17,291 nt of DNA from Eubacterium sp. UBA4343 (GTDB lineage: Bacteria > Bacillota > Clostridia > Lachnospirales > Lachnospiraceae): positions 7,131-24,421 of the forward strand of contig DGTF01000075.1 in the NCBI GenBank assembly GCA_002394235.1. Direction: 5' to 3'. This document shows positions 1 through 7,383 of this stretch, one piece after another. The number at the start of each line of letters is the position of its first letter. The first letter of the stretch is position 1. The position numbers and the translations under genes were made by a program. The notes beneath the pieces are model-generated. The model had not been told where the DNA came from, ran no database searches, and worked only from the letters and a program-made list of their open reading frames with translations.

Positions 1-25
1 CTGCGGCTCACTGTTTGCGTAAAAA
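1..25. repeat. Right end of a dispersed inverted-repeat element, cut by window edge
   Basis: The first 25 bases match 13244-13268 with one difference (T instead of C at position 16). The copy at 13208-13262 is a nested inverted repeat; here only its right arm is inside the window. In both places the match runs into an A-run that is the T-tract of a leftward terminator. The rest of this copy should lie to the left of the window. Confidence 0.6.
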
Positions 26-64
26 GTGCGGAAGCCCACACCATACTGCCGTGTGAGCTTCCGC
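21..64 (-). terminator. Intrinsic terminator of the pyr-pur gene run, downstream of purD
   Basis: On the minus strand an 8-bp stem (57-64 with 28-35, GCGGAAGC against GCTTCCGC) is extended by five further pairs (51-55 with 37-41) after one mismatch, with a 9-nt loop at 42-50. It is followed by ACTTTTT (27-21). It lies about 145 nt beyond the purD stop and is the only strong leftward terminator seen between pyrC and the left edge, so it probably ends the whole run. Confidence 0.85.
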
Positions 65-136
65 GCGATATTTTTATGATGTTTTCCACAACAGCTCTGC
101 TCCAATCTGCCAATCTGCCATTCTGCAGTGCCGCTG

Positions 137-231
137 TCTTCTCAGCCTCTGAACGCATTGATTGGACGAGGCGGCCGCGAAGGGAATTGTGAAGGTGCTG
201 TCGTCTTCTCAGCCCTTGAACTCATCGATTG
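137..231 (-). repeat. Degenerate direct repeat of the purD 3' end (137-164 and 204-231)
   Basis: Positions 204-231 encode the last codons and stop of purD. Positions 137-164 repeat this with about four mismatches in 28 bases, 67 bp further downstream, and include a second in-frame-like TGA at 142-144 in the equivalent position. This looks like a decayed tandem duplication of the gene end. The downstream copy lies past the real stop and is not translated. Confidence 0.55.
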
Positions 232-1498
232 CGTGACCGATATCATGACGGTAATACTTATTCTGGAAGTCAATCCAGTCCACGGCCTTGTAGGCGTTTG
301 CTCTTGCTTCCTTCAGATCCCTACCGAGTGCCGTGACGTTGAGCACACGTCCGCCGTTTGTCACAATCTCACCCTTGTCATTGAATTTTGTTCCGGCATG
401 AAAGACATAATATCCGGGCTTGTTCTTGAAGTTCTCAAGTCCGTGAATCGGGAATCCCTTTTCATAGGAGACCGGATATCCGTCGCTGGCCAGCACGACG
501 GTCACACAGGCGTCATCCCTGAACTGCAGATCGATCTGATCGAGTGTACCATCAATGCATGCCTCGATGACATCGATAATGTCATTTTTCATTCTTGGAA
601 GCACGACCTGTGCCTCCGGATCCCCGAACCGGGCATTGTACTCAAGCACCTTCGGGCCGTCGTCCGTAAGCATCAGGCCAAAGAAGATAATGCCCTTGAA
701 GGGGCGTCCCTCGGCCTTCATCGCATCCACGGTGGGCTGGAAGATGTATTTCTGGCAGAAATCGTCCACATCCTTTGTGTAAAACGGCGTCGGTGAGAAG
801 TTGCCCATTCCTCCGGTATTCAGGCCCTGATCCCCATCCTTGGCTCTCTTATGGTCCTGAGCAGATGCCATTGTCTTCACGATATTTCCGTCTACATAGG
901 ACAGAACCGATACCTCACGGCCGGTCATGAACTCTTCAATAACCAGTTCATCGCCTGCGTGGCCGAATTTTTTATCGACCATCAGCTCCTTCACACCGTC
1001 CTTCGCCTCCTGAAGGTTGTTACAGATCAGCACGCCCTTGCCCAGCGCGAGGCCGTCCGCCTTCAGAACAATCGGGTACTTCTGATTTTTCTCGAGATAG
1101 GCAATCGCATCCTTCGGAGATGTAAATGTCTCATAGGAGGCCGTGGGGATATTGTATTTCTTCATCAGATTCTTTGAGAATGCCTTGGAGCCCTCGAGGA
1201 TCGCCGCATTTTTTCTCGGTCCGAAGACACGCAGTCCTTCCGCCTCAAACGCATCGACAATTCCGCCTACCAGCGGATCGTCCATTCCGACGATCGTCAG
1301 GTCGATTTCCTTTTCCCTGGCGAAGGCGGTCAGCTTATCGAATTCCATCGCCCCAATCGGAACGCATTCTGCCAATTCTGCGATTCCGGCATTGCCCGGC
1401 GCACAGTATATCTTTTCAACCTTCGGGCTCTGCGCAACCTTCCATACGATTGCATGCTCCCGTCCGCCGCCTCCGACTACCAGTACTTTCATTCCCAT
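209..1498 (-). CDS. purD: Phosphoribosylamine--glycine ligase (GAR synthetase)
   Basis: Catalyses ATP-dependent joining of 5-phosphoribosylamine and glycine to give GAR, the second step of de novo purine synthesis, in the cytosol. The 429-residue protein has the usual length. The N-terminal nucleotide-fold motif GGGGREHAI is at residues 9-17, the ATP-grasp motif KADGLALGKGV at 146-156, GGMGNFSP at 229-236 and the metal-binding EYNARFGDPE at 286-295. GAGGAG sits 6 nt before the first ATG, which favours MGMKV over the second Met. It is the last gene of the leftward run, 203 nt after purN. That spacer (1499-1701) shows no clear promoter or terminator, although CTTGTATACA at 1550-1541 resembles part of other promoters here. 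A partial copy of its 3' end lies just downstream. Confidence 0.97.
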   Translation of the reverse strand: MGMKVLVVGGGGREHAIVWKVAQSPKVEKIYCAPGNAGIAELAECVPIGAMEFDKLTAFAREKEIDLTIVGMDDPLVGGIVDAFEAEGLRVFGPRKNAAILEGSKAFSKNLMKKYNIPTASYETFTSPKDAIAYLEKNQKYPIVLKADGLALGKGVLICNNLQEAKDGVKELMVDKKFGHAGDELVIEEFMTGREVSVLSYVDGNIVKTMASAQDHKRAKDGDQGLNTGGMGNFSPTPFYTKDVDDFCQKYIFQPTVDAMKAEGRPFKGIIFFGLMLTDDGPKVLEYNARFGDPEAQVVLPRMKNDIIDVIEACIDGTLDQIDLQFRDDACVTVVLASDGYPVSYEKGFPIHGLENFKNKPGYYVFHAGTKFNDKGEIVTNGGRVLNVTALGRDLKEARANAYKAVDWIDFQNKYYRHDIGHAIDEFKG

Positions 1499-1701
1499 GT
1501 CGCGCTCCTCGCTTTCTTTTTATCCTGCAGGCAGCCGGTCTGTATACAAGCCGCATACGCCCTATCCCATACCGGATCACCTGTCTGCACTCAAATCAAT
1601 ACCTGCGCTGTCGTTTCCTGTCAGAATGCCTGTACACCGACAGCATCCTCTGCGCAAATCATCCGCTGTTTATCAGAACTTCTCTGTCCCTGTGTGATCG
1701 C

Positions 1702-2346
1702 TCAGATCTCACCAAAGGTATAATCCCGGATCTGCACCTTTCCGTCTCTTACGGATACCCTTCCATTTGCGATCAGGTTAATCGCCTCCGGCATGATCTT
1801 CCATTCCGCCTGTTCCATTACGCGCCGCTGAAGGATCTCCGGCGTGTCTCCGTTCTGTACATAGACTGCCTTCTGAAGAATGATCGGCCCCGTATCCGTC
1901 CCGGCGTCTACGAAGTGAACCGTCGCTCCGGTCACTCTGACGCCACGCTCCAGCACCTTCTCATGCACATGCAGACCGTAATAACCAGTCCCGCAGAAAG
2001 CAGGGATCAGTGCCGGATGGATATTGATCATGCGATTTGGAAAGGCTTCCACCATCTTCTTCGGGATTACAACCATACAGCCGGCCAGAACCACCAGATC
2101 CGGATGATAGGACTGTGTCTTCTCCAGATATGCGTCCTCAAATTCCGCCCGGCTTGCGAAATCCGCAGGTCTTACCACCGCGGCCTCGATTCCCTTTTTC
2201 TTCGCCCGCTCCAGGGCATAAGCCTTCGGATTATTGCTGATCACTCCGACAACCTCGGCATTTGTAATTGTCCCGCTGTCAATTGCATCCAGAATGGCCT
2301 GCAGATTTGTTCCGCCGCCGGAAACCAGCACTGCGATTCTCAGCAT
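1702..2346 (-). CDS. purN: Phosphoribosylglycinamide formyltransferase (GAR transformylase)
   Basis: Transfers the formyl group of 10-formyltetrahydrofolate to GAR, making FGAR, the step after PurD. At 214 residues it has the family length. The phosphate-binding loop SGGGTNLQAI is at residues 9-18. The catalytic triad of the family is present: Asn108 and His110 in the NIHPALIP segment and Asp151 in VDAGTDTGPI. AGGAGG lies 8 nt before the ATG. The gene follows purM after a 107-nt spacer that holds a perfect 15-bp inverted repeat ending about 12 nt from the Shine-Dalgarno, so translation could be affected by that structure. It is placed together with purM and purD, which act on neighbouring steps. 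Confidence 0.96.
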   Translation of the reverse strand: MLRIAVLVSGGGTNLQAILDAIDSGTITNAEVVGVISNNPKAYALERAKKKGIEAAVVRPADFASRAEFEDAYLEKTQSYHPDLVVLAGCMVVIPKKMVEAFPNRMINIHPALIPAFCGTGYYGLHVHEKVLERGVRVTGATVHFVDAGTDTGPIILQKAVYVQNGDTPEILQRRVMEQAEWKIMPEAINLIANGRVSVRDGKVQIRDYTFGEI

Positions 2347-2373
2347 TATTTTTCCCTCCTGCCCTTAGAATTT

Positions 2374-2437
2374 TTCGAAAACGCAGACCCTCTCTTATGC
2401 TCGCTTTGCGTGCGGCAATCCTGTCTGCGTTTTCGAA
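2374..2437 (-). other. Perfect 15-bp inverted repeat in the purM-purN spacer
   Basis: Arms 2374-2388 and 2423-2437 are exactly complementary (TTCGAAAACGCAGAC against its complement) with a 34-nt loop. No T-run follows the hairpin on either strand, so it does not look like an intrinsic terminator. It ends just upstream of the purN ribosome binding site. A processing or stabilising hairpin, or a copy of a mobile palindromic repeat, are both possible. Confidence 0.7.
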
Positions 2438-2453
2438 TAGCTTATACACTACA

Positions 2454-3479
2454 TCAGATCAGTTTTACGCCCTTCTCACCTGCTCTGATATGTCCGATCT
2501 GATAGGAATATTCGCCGGCATCACGAATTGCCTTCATTGTTGCGTCCACATCCTCCGGACGAACCGCCAGCACCATGCCGATTCCCATGTTGTAGGTGTT
2601 GTACATCACATGCTCGTCGATATCGCCTTTTTTCTGCATCAGTTTGAAGATCGGGAGCACCGGATAGGAGTTCTTCTCAATTTCTGCGTAAACGCCGTCG
2701 CGGAGCATACGGGGAACATTCTCGTAAAAACCGCCGCCGGTGATATGACTGCAGCCCTGAATTCTGACACCGGCTTTTTTGATGCTCTTGAGTGCTTTCA
2801 CATAGATCTTTGTCGGTGCAAGAAGAACATCGCCCAGTCTTCCGCCGAGTTCATCATAATAGGTGTCCAGTGATTCCGGAGTCATATCAAATACCTTCCG
2901 GACAAGCGAAAATCCGTTGCTGTGTACGCCGGAGGACGCGAGACCGATCAGTACATCTCCGTCACGGAGATCCGCTCCGGTGATCATATCCTTCTGATCC
3001 ACTACACCGACAGCAAATCCCGCAAGATCATATTCGTCTGTGGGATAAAAGCCCGGCATCTCAGCGGTCTCGCCGCCGATCAGCGCTGCCTCGGACTGCA
3101 GACAGCCGTCCGCGACTCCCTTTACGATCTCCGCGATCTTTTCCGGATAGTTCTTTCCGCACGCAATATAATCCAGGAAAAACAGCGGCTCGCCGCCCGC
3201 ACAGGCAATATCGTTCACGCACATGGCAACGCAGTCGATTCCAACGGTATCATGCTTGTTCATCAGAAATGCAATCTTCAGCTTTGTCCCAACGCCGTCA
3301 GTTCCGGAAACCAGCGTGGGATGCTCCATGTTCTTGAACGCATCCGCTGAAAACGCACCGGAAAAGCCGCCCAGTCCTCCGAGCATTTCAGGACGCACCG
3401 TTTCCTTTACATACTTTTTCATCAGCTCCACTGATTTGTATCCGGCTTCGATATCTACTCCAGATGACTTATAATCCAT
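2454..3479 (-). CDS. purM: Phosphoribosylformylglycinamidine cyclo-ligase (AIR synthetase)
   Basis: Closes the imidazole ring: FGAM plus ATP gives AIR. The 341-residue product has the standard length. Family motifs are clear: [10 protein letters not shown] at residues 58-67, CVNDI and GEPLFFLDY near 87-104, [11 protein letters not shown] in the middle, the glycine-rich [13 protein letters not shown] loop, and [13 protein letters not shown] toward the C-terminus. The start at 3479 was chosen because GGAGG sits 5 nt upstream and conserved sequence begins here. The frame stays open 42 codons further upstream, but that part is low-complexity Asn/Lys/Arg and is probably untranslated leader. A 217-nt spacer separates it from purE. 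AIR made here is the substrate pool for the PurE step encoded upstream. Confidence 0.96.
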   Translation of the reverse strand: MDYKSSGVDIEAGYKSVELMKKYVKETVRPEMLGGLGGFSGAFSADAFKNMEHPTLVSGTDGVGTKLKIAFLMNKHDTVGIDCVAMCVNDIACAGGEPLFFLDYIACGKNYPEKIAEIVKGVADGCLQSEAALIGGETAEMPGFYPTDEYDLAGFAVGVVDQKDMITGADLRDGDVLIGLASSGVHSNGFSLVRKVFDMTPESLDTYYDELGGRLGDVLLAPTKIYVKALKSIKKAGVRIQGCSHITGGGFYENVPRMLRDGVYAEIEKNSYPVLPIFKLMQKKGDIDEHVMYNTYNMGIGMVLAVRPEDVDATMKAIRDAGEYSYQIGHIRAGEKGVKLI

Positions 3480-3517
3480 TTTGTCCTCCATTCTTCTCCA
3501 GACAGACATATTGTGGC

Positions 3518-3532
3518 GCGGGCAAATCCCGC
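3518..3532 (-). other. Small hairpin in the purM leader
   Basis: GCGGG (3518-3522) and CCCGC (3528-3532) form a short stem with a 5-nt loop about 40 nt upstream of the purM start. No T-tract follows. It may structure the leader, but evidence is limited to the pairing. Confidence 0.35.
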
Positions 3533-3550
3533 ATGGCCTGGTGTTGTTCC

Positions 3551-3586
3551 TGTTGTTTCTGTTCTTTCTGTTGTTTTTGTTCTTTC
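3551..3586 (-). repeat. Two 18-bp tandem units in a purine-rich purM leader
   Basis: On the minus strand GAAAGAACARAAACAACA occurs twice in a row (3586-3569 and 3568-3551) with one difference, inside a longer A/G/C-rich, T-poor tract. In RNA this would be an unstructured segment between the hairpins at 3673-3688 and 3518-3532. It could be simple slippage sequence; no function is evident. Confidence 0.6.
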
Positions 3587-3672
3587 CGTCTTTCCGCATT
3601 TCCACATTCCCGGTGATTACGTGGCAGCTGTGAGGACAGCGAAGTGACGCGGAAATTTATAAAGTTTGTGGC

Positions 3673-3688
3673 GCCCCGCCTTCGGGGC
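3673..3688 (-). other. Stable hairpin just after purE stop
   Basis: GCCCCG and CGGGGC enclose a 4-nt loop, starting about 9 nt beyond the purE stop. On the minus strand it is followed by a mixed sequence without a T-run, so termination is unlikely. A 3'-end protecting or RNA-processing hairpin between purE and purM fits better. Confidence 0.5.
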
Positions 3689-3696
3689 ATGCAGAT

Positions 3697-4203
3697 TTAC
3701 TTTGTGTAGTTCCTGTAGCCGGTTTCCTGCAGTCTTGCGTCCTTTGCCACGACGTTCTTTCTGCCCTCTTCGCCGTAGTCCCGGATTTTCTGAAGAAGCT
3801 CCGGGTCTGAAACCGCAAGGATCCGGGCCGCAAGAATCGCCGCGTTCTTCGATCCGTCGATCGCAACCGTCGCAACCGGAATACCTGACGGCATCTGAAC
3901 AATAGAATAAAGCGCATCCGTACCTCCGAGCGCCTTGCTGCTCATCGGTACTCCGATGACAGGAAGCGGGAAGAGTGCCGCAACCATTCCCGGAAGAGCT
4001 GCCGCCATACCGGCTCCCGCGATGATCACGCGGATTCCTCTCTCTTCCGCGCCCTTTGCCCAGGACACAAGTTCCTCCGGTTCTCTGTGAGCGGAAATGA
4101 TCCGCATCTCATAATCGATTCCAAACTCCTCGAGTACCGCTGCCGCCTTGGACATGACTGCCATGTCCGAGTCACTTCCCATCACAATTCCAACTTTTGC
4201 CAT
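3697..4203 (-). CDS. purE: N5-carboxyaminoimidazole ribonucleotide mutase, PurE class I type
   Basis: Family role: converts N5-CAIR (made by PurK) to CAIR in purine synthesis; the enzyme is usually an octamer. The 168-residue protein has MGSDSD at 8-13 and SAHREPE at 37-43, whose His39 matches the catalytic histidine of the family. The segment MSSKALGGTDALYSIVQMPSG (about 87-107) is class I-like. An oddity is AGAGMAAALPGM (62-73): most class I enzymes I know have His where this protein has Ala69. AAAGGAG lies 10 nt before the ATG. It starts 16 nt after the M29 peptidase gene, so the two are probably co-translated. No purK is in the window. Confidence 0.94.
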   Translation of the reverse strand: MAKVGIVMGSDSDMAVMSKAAAVLEEFGIDYEMRIISAHREPEELVSWAKGAEERGIRVIIAGAGMAAALPGMVAALFPLPVIGVPMSSKALGGTDALYSIVQMPSGIPVATVAIDGSKNAAILAARILAVSDPELLQKIRDYGEEGRKNVVAKDARLQETGYRNYTK

Positions 4204-4219
4204 CGTCTGTTATCTCCTT

Positions 4220-6325
4220 TCATTTGACGTCATTCATCATATCTGATTCCGCTAAATCTTTCAACGGCTCATTTAATTCTTCCGTTCCCGGAAGCACGAA
4301 TTTTCCATTCCGAATCAGCGTTATCTCCTCTCCGTCCGCCTTTTCCACGGTAATGCTTCCCAGTTCCTCATAGGGAATCGTGATATCAGTGTGACAGCCG
4401 AAATATGCCTTGCCCGGGTCTGTTTTGCGCAGGATGGAACGCTCGTTATCCCTCGCGATGATTTCCTTGCCATCCGGATTATAAACCGCATTGTCTTCCT
4501 CCCAGCTATAGCAGGTATCGCCGAACGCAAAGTGCGGTCCCATCTTTTCCGCGATCAGGATCGGAAGTTTGTCCGCGATCCCATAAATCTTCGCCATACG
4601 GTACGCCGTTGTATTGGTTCCAATGGCACATTCGCCCATTGGAAGTGACGCGTGATGGAAAAGGATGTTCTCCTCGATATAGCGGCGGTTTGCCTCCTCC
4701 GACGCGAAATTGCCGCAGCTGTAGCCGGCGACCATACCGTCTCTGACCTCAATCTTAAGGTCCCGGTACTGGAATTCTCCGAGATAAACCCGACTCACAT
4801 TCAATACCCCGTTTGTTCCCTTCAGAACTGGAGAGGTGAAGACTTCTCCGACCGGAATATTCACATCTGCCACACAGTTTTCAAAATTTGTCTGATGTTC
4901 CGGATCAGTCAGTGTGTGCAGTGCCACCCTGAGGTCGGTACAGTTGCCGTTCATTCCTCTGACACGGACCGCCGTGCCCTGATCCAGGGCGTCGATGAGC
5001 TTCTGCTGGATCTTCTGATACTTCCGGTAGTCGAGATTATTGATCTTCACGGTTTCCCGGAAAATATCACGGAAGCGCTCTCCGATTGCGGGTACGGGAT
5101 AGGCAATGATCGTAAAGCTTCGCTCCGATCCGATGATATAACGGTTCGTAATCTGTCCCGCCTCATTGTTGTACCGCACCTGCTCCTTCTGCTGTTCCTC
5201 GGTCAGAGCACAGCTGTGCTGGGACTCCGCCGGAGTGAACGGCGTCTCACCAAACACCTCCATACACGCCGGACCGCCGTGGACCTTCGCCAGGTCCTTG
5301 TATTTCTCGTATGCTGCCCGCAATCCCTGCAGCTTCCGGGTGACAAACTTCTCGTCAAGGAAAATGCCTGCGTCATTCCGGTGGTCATATTCAAACTGAG
5401 GATTCGGCACGGCTCCGTAATAGCCGATCCTCAGATGCTGTCTCTTATTCACCGCATGTGTGGCAGAGCGGTATATGATGCTTTCCAGTCCCATCTCCCG
5501 GAACTGAAGAACCGCCTGCCGCACAACCCGCTCGAAGCCGAGCCGGTATCGGATGTTGACCGTCTTTTTTTTGCGGATGTCCTTGCGCCCGACCTCAAAT
5601 CCGATCCGATACCCCTCCGTCCATGTGCGGGCGATCGACGCGATTTCCTCCTCGGAGAGGGTGTTCAGAAATAACGCCGTCTGTTCCTCATTCTCTGTCA
5701 CATATTCCCCAAACCGGTACAGATACCGCAGGTCGCCAAGGTCCTCCTTCATGATGATGTCCCGTGCAAAGGAAAGTCCGGGATCCAGACATTCGCGGGT
5801 TCTTCTGTCCATCATCTCCGCGGAGTAATCACTGCAGTACCAGTACAGCGACTCCCGGATCAGTTCCGGTTCCGGAAGCTCACCGTCTGTAAACAGCTGA
5901 TATACCTCGAGAAAAATTTCCAGAGAAATCAGCATGTCCCATACCTTGTCCTCAAATGCATACACAATGGTGCCCCGAAGTTCCATGTACAGAAAAGAAA
6001 AAAGCTGCCCGTAATCCTCACCGAGGGTATCCGCAGAGAAATCAGGATTTCCAAAGCTCTTCCCATAATTTTCCAGAAGTATGTCCTGATACATGCTGTG
6101 GTTCTGTTCTCTCAGCTCCTCCAACGAGGCATCCCTGAATTCTCCTCTTTCCTTCTTCAGCATCAGCTCCGCCATATCCGAGAGAAAAGCAGCTTCCTGC
6201 TCAAACCATGCCCTGAAAGGCTCTCGCACCCTTTTCTCCCCCGGAATCTCTCTTACGCGTCCGAGCGCAAGCGAGAAGCGTTCCTTATAATCTTCGGTAT
6301 CCGCAATAATCTGTTCGTTCCTCAA
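4220..6325 (-). CDS. M29-family (AmpS/PepS-like) metallo-aminopeptidase with long N-terminal domain
   Basis: The C-terminal part, from about residue 300, resembles M29 aminopeptidases, which use two metal ions to remove N-terminal residues from peptides. All five expected metal ligands can be placed: Glu494 in PVGEVFTSP, Glu565 in MGECAIGTN, His598 in MGPHFAFG, and His645 with Asp647 in CHTDIT. M29 enzymes are normally about 410 residues; this protein has 701, with a roughly 300-residue acidic, probably helical N-terminal region that I do not recognise. No signal peptide or membrane segment is seen, so it should be cytosolic. The start codon is TTG, overlapping the stop of the HD gene by 4 nt (TTGA), with AGGAAGGG about 12 nt upstream, which suggests translational coupling. 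Its substrate and its link to nucleotide synthesis are unknown. Confidence 0.85.
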   Translation of the reverse strand: MRNEQIIADTEDYKERFSLALGRVREIPGEKRVREPFRAWFEQEAAFLSDMAELMLKKERGEFRDASLEELREQNHSMYQDILLENYGKSFGNPDFSADTLGEDYGQLFSFLYMELRGTIVYAFEDKVWDMLISLEIFLEVYQLFTDGELPEPELIRESLYWYCSDYSAEMMDRRTRECLDPGLSFARDIIMKEDLGDLRYLYRFGEYVTENEEQTALFLNTLSEEEIASIARTWTEGYRIGFEVGRKDIRKKKTVNIRYRLGFERVVRQAVLQFREMGLESIIYRSATHAVNKRQHLRIGYYGAVPNPQFEYDHRNDAGIFLDEKFVTRKLQGLRAAYEKYKDLAKVHGGPACMEVFGETPFTPAESQHSCALTEEQQKEQVRYNNEAGQITNRYIIGSERSFTIIAYPVPAIGERFRDIFRETVKINNLDYRKYQKIQQKLIDALDQGTAVRVRGMNGNCTDLRVALHTLTDPEHQTNFENCVADVNIPVGEVFTSPVLKGTNGVLNVSRVYLGEFQYRDLKIEVRDGMVAGYSCGNFASEEANRRYIEENILFHHASLPMGECAIGTNTTAYRMAKIYGIADKLPILIAEKMGPHFAFGDTCYSWEEDNAVYNPDGKEIIARDNERSILRKTDPGKAYFGCHTDITIPYEELGSITVEKADGEEITLIRNGKFVLPGTEELNEPLKDLAESDMMNDVK

Positions 6326-6918
6326 GGTTTTAAACTGCCCTTCCTGATATTTTCCGCAAGAATTTCCTGCATATAAGACCAGATCTCCTCTGATCCGGTT
6401 CCTGTCTTCGCGTTTCTCTGCCTGACCTGAGACTGGTTCACACCATGCTCCCTCCAGTCTCCACCGCCGTTCGAATTGTTCAGCAGCATCGGCTGAAAAT
6501 TATCCATCACATGCGCGAAACGGGCTTCCGGTGTCTCGTATGCGTCAAACTCCTCCCAGATTTCACGGAGCTTACGCCCCTGATCCTCCGGCAGAAGCCC
6601 GAATATCCGTTCCGCCGCCTTCATCTCCCGGTCTGCTTCTGTCTTTTTGGCCTCCGCATCGTATGCGTAGGTGTCCCCGGCATCGATCTCCACAATATCG
6701 TGAATCAGTACCATCAGAATCGTACGCACAATATCAATCTCCTGATTGGAATACTCCCTGAGTATCCATGTCATGACAGCCAGATGCCATGCGTGGTCCG
6801 CGTCATCCTCACGGCGGCCGTGTCCTGTCAGATGGGTCTGACGGAGAATGTTTTTCTCCTTGTCAATCTCAAGAATAAAAGCAAGCTGTTTCCGGAATCG
6901 CTCCTGATCCATTTCCAT
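6322..6918 (-). CDS. HD-domain phosphohydrolase, YfbR/HDDC2 5'-deoxynucleotidase-like
   Basis: The 198-residue protein carries the metal-binding pattern of HD hydrolases: His42 in DHAWHLA, His73-Asp74 in LIHDIVEIDAGDT, and Asp139 in HVMDNFQP. The arrangement, plus the segment EIWEEFDAYETPEARFAHVMD, is that of the HD_3 group containing YfbR and human HDDC2, which dephosphorylate deoxynucleoside 5'-monophosphates. A role in trimming nucleotide pools fits its place between pyr and pur genes, but this is inference. GAGG lies about 10 nt before the ATG at 6918; a second Met two codons on is possible. A 135-nt spacer precedes it and the M29 gene overlaps its end by 4 nt. Confidence 0.85.
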   Translation of the reverse strand: MEMDQERFRKQLAFILEIDKEKNILRQTHLTGHGRREDDADHAWHLAVMTWILREYSNQEIDIVRTILMVLIHDIVEIDAGDTYAYDAEAKKTEADREMKAAERIFGLLPEDQGRKLREIWEEFDAYETPEARFAHVMDNFQPMLLNNSNGGGDWREHGVNQSQVRQRNAKTGTGSEEIWSYMQEILAENIRKGSLKP

Positions 6919-7053
6919 ATAAAATCCGCCTCAATTCTGCCGCACAGCATCACCAGCATTCACGGTCCTTCTTCTGCCTCACATTGGCGCCGATATATCC
7001 TGTCCCCATTTCTGCAGGCACCTTAATCGGCGCTTATGTATTTTCTGCTTTCT

Positions 7054-7377
7054 TTAATGAATGCCCAACAGGAAAAGCACAACCCACAGGATCGACATGA
7101 TTCCTGAGGCAAGTGCCGCCAAGGTTCCTCTTTGAACGCTCTCGGATTTTTCCGACAGCGCACGCATACCCAGGTAAAACGCGTAGAAGGAAAAAAGCAT
7201 CGCGATCAGCCCCGCGCAGCCGAGTGCAATCCCGCCCTGCGCCTGCACAATAAAGGAGATCAGAACCGTTACCAGAAGCACGCCTAACGAGATCACCGAG
7301 AGTGTCAGTGATACTCTGGTGTCCGTAAATTTATCCTTTTTGATAAAAGTATATTTTACATTTTTCTTCTTAATCAT
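7054..7377 (-). CDS. Small three-helix membrane protein, DUF6142-like
   Basis: A 107-residue protein with a basic N-terminus (MIKKKNVKYTFIKKDK) followed by three hydrophobic segments at about 22-44, 50-72 and 83-105. Length and layout resemble a Lachnospiraceae membrane family annotated DUF6142, but I could not confirm this by search. The start lies only 6 nt after the pyrE stop, and the pyrE TGA forms part of a GAGG Shine-Dalgarno, so it is almost certainly co-translated with pyrE. The function is unknown; a nucleobase transporter is unlikely at this size. The downstream 135-nt spacer holds an 8-bp inverted repeat (6987-6994 with 7026-7033) that lacks a T-tract. Confidence 0.75.
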   Translation of the reverse strand: MIKKKNVKYTFIKKDKFTDTRVSLTLSVISLGVLLVTVLISFIVQAQGGIALGCAGLIAMLFSFYAFYLGMRALSEKSESVQRGTLAALASGIMSILWVVLFLLGIH

Positions 7378-7383
7378 GCCGCC

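Noticed and set aside
1126..2502. Long rightward open frame (458 codons) opposite purD and purN
   Set aside because: It is antisense to two well-recognised enzymes, spans their spacer, and has a composition rich in Arg, Pro, Ser and His typical of a shadow frame, with no family resemblance.
3480..3605. Longer PurM start giving 42 extra residues
   Set aside because: The extension is low-complexity Asn/Lys/Arg, and a strong GGAGG sits just before the ATG at 3479.
3656..3684. Internal promoter before purM (TATAAA at 3661-3656)
   Set aside because: The position 17 nt upstream reads CGAAGG on the minus strand, with no similarity to a -35 box.
4652..5674. Rightward open frame of 340 codons opposite the M29 gene
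   Set aside because: Antisense to a gene with intact catalytic motifs; no recognisable domain.
6987..7033. 8-bp inverted repeat (GCGCCGAT/ATCGGCGC) as a terminator between the membrane-protein and HD genes
   Set aside because: The loop is 31 nt and no T-run follows on the minus strand; it may be chance.
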